NCBI GenBank assembly: GCA_020696885.1
Contig: JAJFMS010000083.1
Location: 1-8,713 of the forward strand
Reading direction: 5' to 3'
Source: Armatimonadota bacterium
Lineage (GTDB): Bacteria; Armatimonadota; SYMT01
DNA: 8,713 nt
A program made the position numbers and the translations under genes. This document shows positions 6,901 through 8,713 of the stretch, piece by piece; positions within the stretch are counted from its first letter, which is position 1; each line of letters opens with the position of its first letter. A model generated the notes under the pieces. That model ran no database searches and was not told the DNA's origin. It saw nothing but the letters and a program-made list of their open reading frames with translations.

Positions 6901-8713
6901 GGCGGTGGCTCCGGTGGAGGTAGTGCCGATGAGACTGCTCTCCACCCGGTTTCCACTTGCCTGGTCCCCGTGAAGGTAAACTCCCAGGGTGTTTGCGGAG
7001 ATGAGGTTCACCGCGGCGCCTGACCCACCGATCACGTTGTCGGCAGACCCTTCCACCAGCACGCCGATGTAGTTCCCCGCCGCTGTCTTACCGGTCGAAG
7101 TCACTCCGAGGAAACAGCCCGTCACCCGGCTACCTCCGGCGCCTTCCAGCCGTACTGCGGCCCCTCCCCCCGCCGCGCCCACCGCACCCGCAACCGCCTG
7201 GAAGCGATTGATGATGAGGCCGCGGACGCTGCTCGCCCCGCCGGAGAGCGTGAGACCGTTCGCGCCGCGTCCGGCGCTACTTCCGCGGATCTCGACCTGC
7301 AGCAAAGCATTCGTGCCGCTGATCAACGTGTTCGGACGTGCGGTACCCTGGGTGTAGCCGTCGATGACCACGGGGTCGGTGCACTTGGGCAAGGGAGTGA
7401 GCGGGGTAATCGTCTTCACCCCGGAGCCCGGAATTCTGAAGGAGATCGTATCGAGCCCTGCCCGGGCGTTCGCGGCGAGGATGGCCTCGCGCAGCGAAGT
7501 CGCCCCGTCCGCCGCCGAGACCGTGTCCGCAATCGTGGTCACGACCAGGGAGACGGCTTCGGTTACCGTGAACGTCGCCGTGCCGGTCACCGGCGAGTTC
7601 GCCTTGTCGGTCACCGTAATCGACTTGCTGCCGAGAGTCTTCAGCGTGACCGTAAAGCGGTGTACGCCTGCATCGGCCGCGGTGAAGGTGTAATCAGCAG
7701 GCAGCAGGGCCTGGGGATCATTGCTGGTCCAGTGGACGCTCCCCTCGTACGTGGCCACCGGTTGATTGGAAGCATCCAGCGCGGTAACCGTCACCTCAAA
7801 CGGGATTCCGCTGCTCACCGAAGCCGGGGCGGCGACTGCAAAACGCGTAACCGGCCTGGACGTAACATTGAACGGCGCAGAAGGGGTAAACGGTCCCGGA
7901 AGGTCTGCGGTAGACGGTGCCAGCGTGTAGCCGTCGCCGACCTTGTCTAGCGTGAGGGTACCAAAGTTAGCAATGCCGTTGACTGCCGGTGTACTGGTGG
8001 TGCCGCCCAGAGTGGCACCAGTGGGGTTACTGCCGAGAGCCAGCGTCACCCTGCTAACCGCGGTGGTCACCAGGTTGTCGAACTCATCGACTATACGCAC
8101 CGTCACGGGTGGGGTGATCGGCGTATCCACTGGCGTATGGGTCGGCTGCTGGCCGAAGAGCAGTTTCGCCGCCGCCCCGGCAGTAACGGTGACTGGAGTA
8201 CTGCCCCGAAGAGACGGCTTCGCCGTGTCTGCGGCCGTCAATGTCTGCGCCCCGGCGGTCTTCAACGTGACGTTGAAGACATGCACGCCGTTGTCTGCGG
8301 CTGTGAACGTGTAGTCGGGAGGCAGTAGGGCCTTGAGATCCGTGCTGGTAAAATGCACAGTTCCGAGGTATCCCGGAAACGGATTATTTGCGGTATCCAG
8401 CGCCGTGAGCGTGAAATTGAACGGCTCACCGGCAACCACGGTTGCAGGCGCGACGAGTGCGAAGTGGGTTGCTCCGGACACGGGAGGTCCTGCGGGGCCG
8501 AGCTTGGCTACGAACGCGTCGAAGCCGCCGTGGTTAGCCGCTTGAAAGGGGGCAACGGTCGGAAAATTGAAGGAGACCGTCTGGCCCACCACATAAGCGC
8601 TGCCGAGGTTATCGACCGCCGTGCCGAGAGCCAACTCGTAGCCACTTCCTCCCAGGAACGTGGAATAGACCAACGCGTCGCCGGCGGGAGGTAGTTGGGC
8701 TATAAAGACGTCT
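3919..8713 (-). CDS. Giant SBBP / Ig-like / beta-helix repeat surface protein, 5' end outside window
   Basis: At least 1597 residues are visible, ending at the TAG at 3919-3921. The first in-frame start candidate, a TTG at 8671-8673, is not a real start. The preceding codons read DVFIAQLPPAGDA and join LVYSTFLGGSGYE to make one SBBP (seven-bladed beta-propeller) repeat, so the gene continues past the right edge. In order, numbering from that TTG: SBBP sequence to about residue 62; an Ig-like module at 70-164; a different Ig-like module at 165-272 (KLLFGQQPTHTPVDTPITPP, then AVNGIANFGTLTLDKVGDGY); a second copy of the first at 278-372; an LREAI linker (TSLREAILAANA, 392-403); and a long array of GNLISGN/VQGNYIGT beta-helix units at about 483-1450. 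Last comes a C-terminal Ig-like module at about 1477-1584 (NYPVLTQATASGNTVTLKGT). Such proteins are exported and probably serve adhesion or polysaccharide contact. I saw no C-terminal sorting signal, and the signal peptide must lie outside the window. Confidence 0.93.
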   Translation of the reverse strand, partial: DVFIAQLPPAGDALVYSTFLGGSGYELALGTAVDNLGSAYVVGQTVSFNFPTVAPFQAANHGGFDAFVAKLGPAGPPVSGATHFALVAPATVVAGEPFNFTLTALDTANNPFPGYLGTVHFTSTDLKALLPPDYTFTAADNGVHVFNVTLKTAGAQTLTAADTAKPSLRGSTPVTVTAGAAAKLLFGQQPTHTPVDTPITPPVTVRIVDEFDNLVTTAVSRVTLALGSNPTGATLGGTTSTPAVNGIANFGTLTLDKVGDGYTLAPSTADLPGPFTPSAPFNVTSRPVTRFAVAAPASVSSGIPFEVTVTALDASNQPVATYEGSVHWTSNDPQALLPADYTFTAADAGVHRFTVTLKTLGSKSITVTDKANSPVTGTATFTVTEAVSLVVTTIADTVSAADGATSLREAILAANARAGLDTISFRIPGSGVKTITPLTPLPKCTDPVVIDGYTQGTARPNTLISGTNALLQVEIRGSSAGRGANGLTLSGGASSVRGLIINRFQAVAGAVGAAGGGAAVRLEGAGGSRVTGCFLGVTSTGKTAAGNYIGVLVEGSADNVIGGSGAAVNLISANTLGVYLHGDQASGNRVESSLIGTTSTGATALGNFMGVRVEDALENAIGPGNVISGNIQSNGVQIVGTAAARNVVQGNRIGVSANGASALANGFGVVIARASDNVVGGATPAARNIISGNVTAGVTIYGTSASQDIVERNRVQGNYIGTDGAGARSLPNGVGIQLQAGAQDTLIGGDAPGEGNVISGNKQSGVVIADGGNRVQGNYVGLEATGTKALGNGKPGNQLDSGIILRAAGNVVGGVTPGARNVISGNANHGVFLDAAAATGNVIQGNYVGTNAAGTAAVPQTNGVSVAYGSGNVVGGVTAGAGNLISGNSGNGVLLLSANGNFIQGNLIGTRPGGTAALPNRTGMVIIAGSMNNVVGGLTPSARNLISGNTTDGLAFSDRAAANQVEGNYIGTTASGVNPLPNGTSGVIIKKGAGANVIGGATPGAGNVISGNKSVNLSLFETGNLVQGNYIGTDAAGTQAVDRSFGNYGITVWAPGNTIGGTAPGAGNLISGNGDGIGIATSGTQVQGNRIGTDSAGLTAVPNNRGVSESGANNRIGGSQAGAGNLISGNRLYGLDVFGTATLIQGNFIGTNAFGTGSLPNVNTGLRIDSIAKTVIVGGEVAGAGNLISGNGQYGVLVAGSTNKVQGNFAGTNATGTGALPNGIDGIFVTGSNNLIGGATPVVRNLLSGNVNSGVAILGSGSSGSGNLVQGNYIGTDASGTLPIPNNDGVYVAGPKCTVGGTVAGAGNLISGNREAGVVLRQSGAVVQGNLVGSDFTGIAGLPNETGLDIIGAGNLVGGLSPAARNVISGNLGAGVYLDGSGNLFQGNFIGSDVTGALPLPNLNGVFLSDANTQGSNTFGGFGAGAGNRIVYNASHGVLSRGGSRNAFRGNAIFGNGRLGINLFASIDPATGVTPNDSLDKDKGPNALQNYPVLTQATASGNTVTLKGTLHSSAKTRLAVDLYRSVEPDATGWGEGEVYLGSALVTTDSGGNAAFSVALSLGGSGADQYFTATASRDYGSGIFETSEFSQAVPATGP
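3922..4245 (-). other. C-terminal Ig-like module of the giant repeat protein
   Basis: This part encodes the last 108 residues, beginning NYPVLTQATASGNTVTLKGT and including GWGEGEVYLGSALVTTDSGG and YFTATASRDYGSG. It is preceded by a DKDKGPNALQNYPVL-type hinge. The same combination of GPN-LQN-PVL hinge and beta-sandwich end is common after CSLREA/beta-helix arrays in large bacterial surface proteins. It may cap the helix. It ends in FSQAVPATGP with no hydrophobic tail or LPXTG-like motif. Confidence 0.7.
4325..7227 (-). repeat. Coding beta-helix repeat array, about 14 complete units
   Basis: Successive units each start with (G/R)N(L/V/I)ISGN. They continue through a GV.I strand, an N.VQGN(Y/F)IGT strand, a GT.ALPN loop, another GV.I strand and an N.IGG.TPGA turn, then restart. 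On the plus strand the ISGN codons show as recurring CCGGAGAT blocks near 4605, 4780, 4970, 5145, 5325, 5500, 5682, 5871, 6053, 6240, 6434, 6638, 6826 and 6998. Spacing is about 172-204 bases (57-68 residues), or about three helix rungs per unit. Degenerate partial units flank it: GNRIVYNASHGVLSRGGSRN at the C-terminal end and a SRVTGCFLGVTSTGKTAAGN unit at the N-terminal end. The DNA copies are diverged, with short identical stretches only. Confidence 0.9.
7558..7842 (-). repeat. Ig-like module, copy B, in the giant repeat protein
   Basis: It encodes about 95 residues: FAVAAPASVSSGIPFEVTVT, then SVHWTSNDPQALLPADYTFT, AADAGVHRFTVTLKTLGSKS and a threonine-rich end. It is clearly homologous to the module at 8182-8466, which shares the LLP.DYTFTAAD.GVH.F.VTLKT core. 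A third, unlike Ig-type module lies between the two copies. It is followed directly by the LREAI linker leading into the beta-helix array. Confidence 0.8.
7858..8181 (-). other. Middle Ig-like (Big-type) module of the giant repeat protein
   Basis: These 108 residues include AAKLLFGQQPTHTPVDTPIT, VTVRIVDEFDNLVTTAVSRV and TLGGTTSTPAVNGIANFGTL, ending in SAPFNV. The pattern KL.F..QP..T.....I.P.VTV.V.D..GN.VT...V.LA, then AVNG.A.F..L..DK.G.GYTL, is a widespread bacterial extracellular Ig-like type that differs from the flanking copies A and B. It is placed as a spacer between them. Confidence 0.7.
8182..8466 (-). repeat. Ig-like module, copy A, in the giant repeat protein
   Basis: It encodes about 95 residues: HFALVAPATVVAGEPFNFTL, then TVHFTSTDLKALLPPDYTFT, AADNGVHVFNVTLKTAGAQT and a threonine/valine-rich end. 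It aligns along its full length with the module at 7558-7842. It comes right after the SBBP segment in the protein. Confidence 0.8.
8488..8713 (-). other. SBBP beta-propeller repeat segment, continuing past the right edge
   Basis: The coding text reads DVFIAQLPPAGDA, LVYSTFLGGSGYELALGTAV, DNLGSAYVVGQTVSFNFPT and then DAFVAKLGPAG. This is one complete SBBP repeat (pattern DAFVAKL.P.G..LVYSTYLGGSG...G..IAVD..G.AYV.G.T) and the first third of a second that stops at the junction with Ig-like copy A. Because the unit begins outside the window, more repeats probably lie upstream of the visible part of the gene. Confidence 0.85.

Noticed and set aside
4325..7227. Possible CRISPR array or intergenic tandem repeat because of regularly spaced CCGGAGAT blocks
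   Set aside because: The blocks are codons for the ISGN motif within one continuous reading frame. The spacing varies by over 30 bases and the copies are too diverged for a CRISPR.
8671..8673. TTG at 8671-8673 as the start codon of the giant gene
   Set aside because: The preceding 13 codons in the same frame complete the SBBP repeat and there is no stop up to the window edge, so this is an internal Leu codon.

Overview
The window looks like a high-GC planctomycete chromosome fragment, possibly from the Gemmata group. The main reason is the two-gene DUF1549/DUF1553 plus DUF1501 cassette on the left, which is a hallmark of Planctomycetes and is also found in Verrucomicrobia and Lentisphaerae. 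Large exported beta-helix and SBBP-repeat proteins and a DUF1080 relic fit the same group. The assignment rests on gene content, not on any marker gene.

Layout. Positions 1-349 (minus) hold the N-terminal part of a Tat-exported DUF1501 protein that runs off the left edge. Positions 380-1930 (minus) hold its upstream partner, a compact DUF1549/DUF1553 protein with a signal peptide and a haem-type CAQCH motif. The 30-base gap between them suggests one transcript. A divergent intergenic stretch (1931-2172) separates this pair from a plus-strand gene (2173-3453) for a secreted single-domain right-handed beta-helix protein of 426 residues.

Positions 3454-3918 hold no intact gene. They contain a decayed C-terminal remnant of a DUF1080 (3-keto-disaccharide hydrolase type) gene with one clear frameshift and no start codon, followed by about 180 bases with no recognisable content. 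From the right, converging on this relic, is a very large minus-strand gene (3919 to beyond 8713). In translation order it encodes SBBP repeat sequence, three Ig-like modules (two of them near copies), an LREAI-type linker, about 14 complete beta-helix repeat units of roughly 57-68 residues, and a C-terminal Ig-like module. Its start lies outside the window: the frame stays open to the right edge and the out-of-window side still reads as SBBP repeat.

All four coding genes appear to act outside the cytoplasm. The DUF1549/DUF1501 pair belongs to families of unknown biochemical role, and the two beta-helix proteins are probably surface or secreted carbohydrate-binding or adhesive proteins. No RNA gene, CRISPR array, transposase or recombinase was seen. 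I found no convincing new multi-gene system. The most notable items are the DUF1080 relic and the modular repeat protein.
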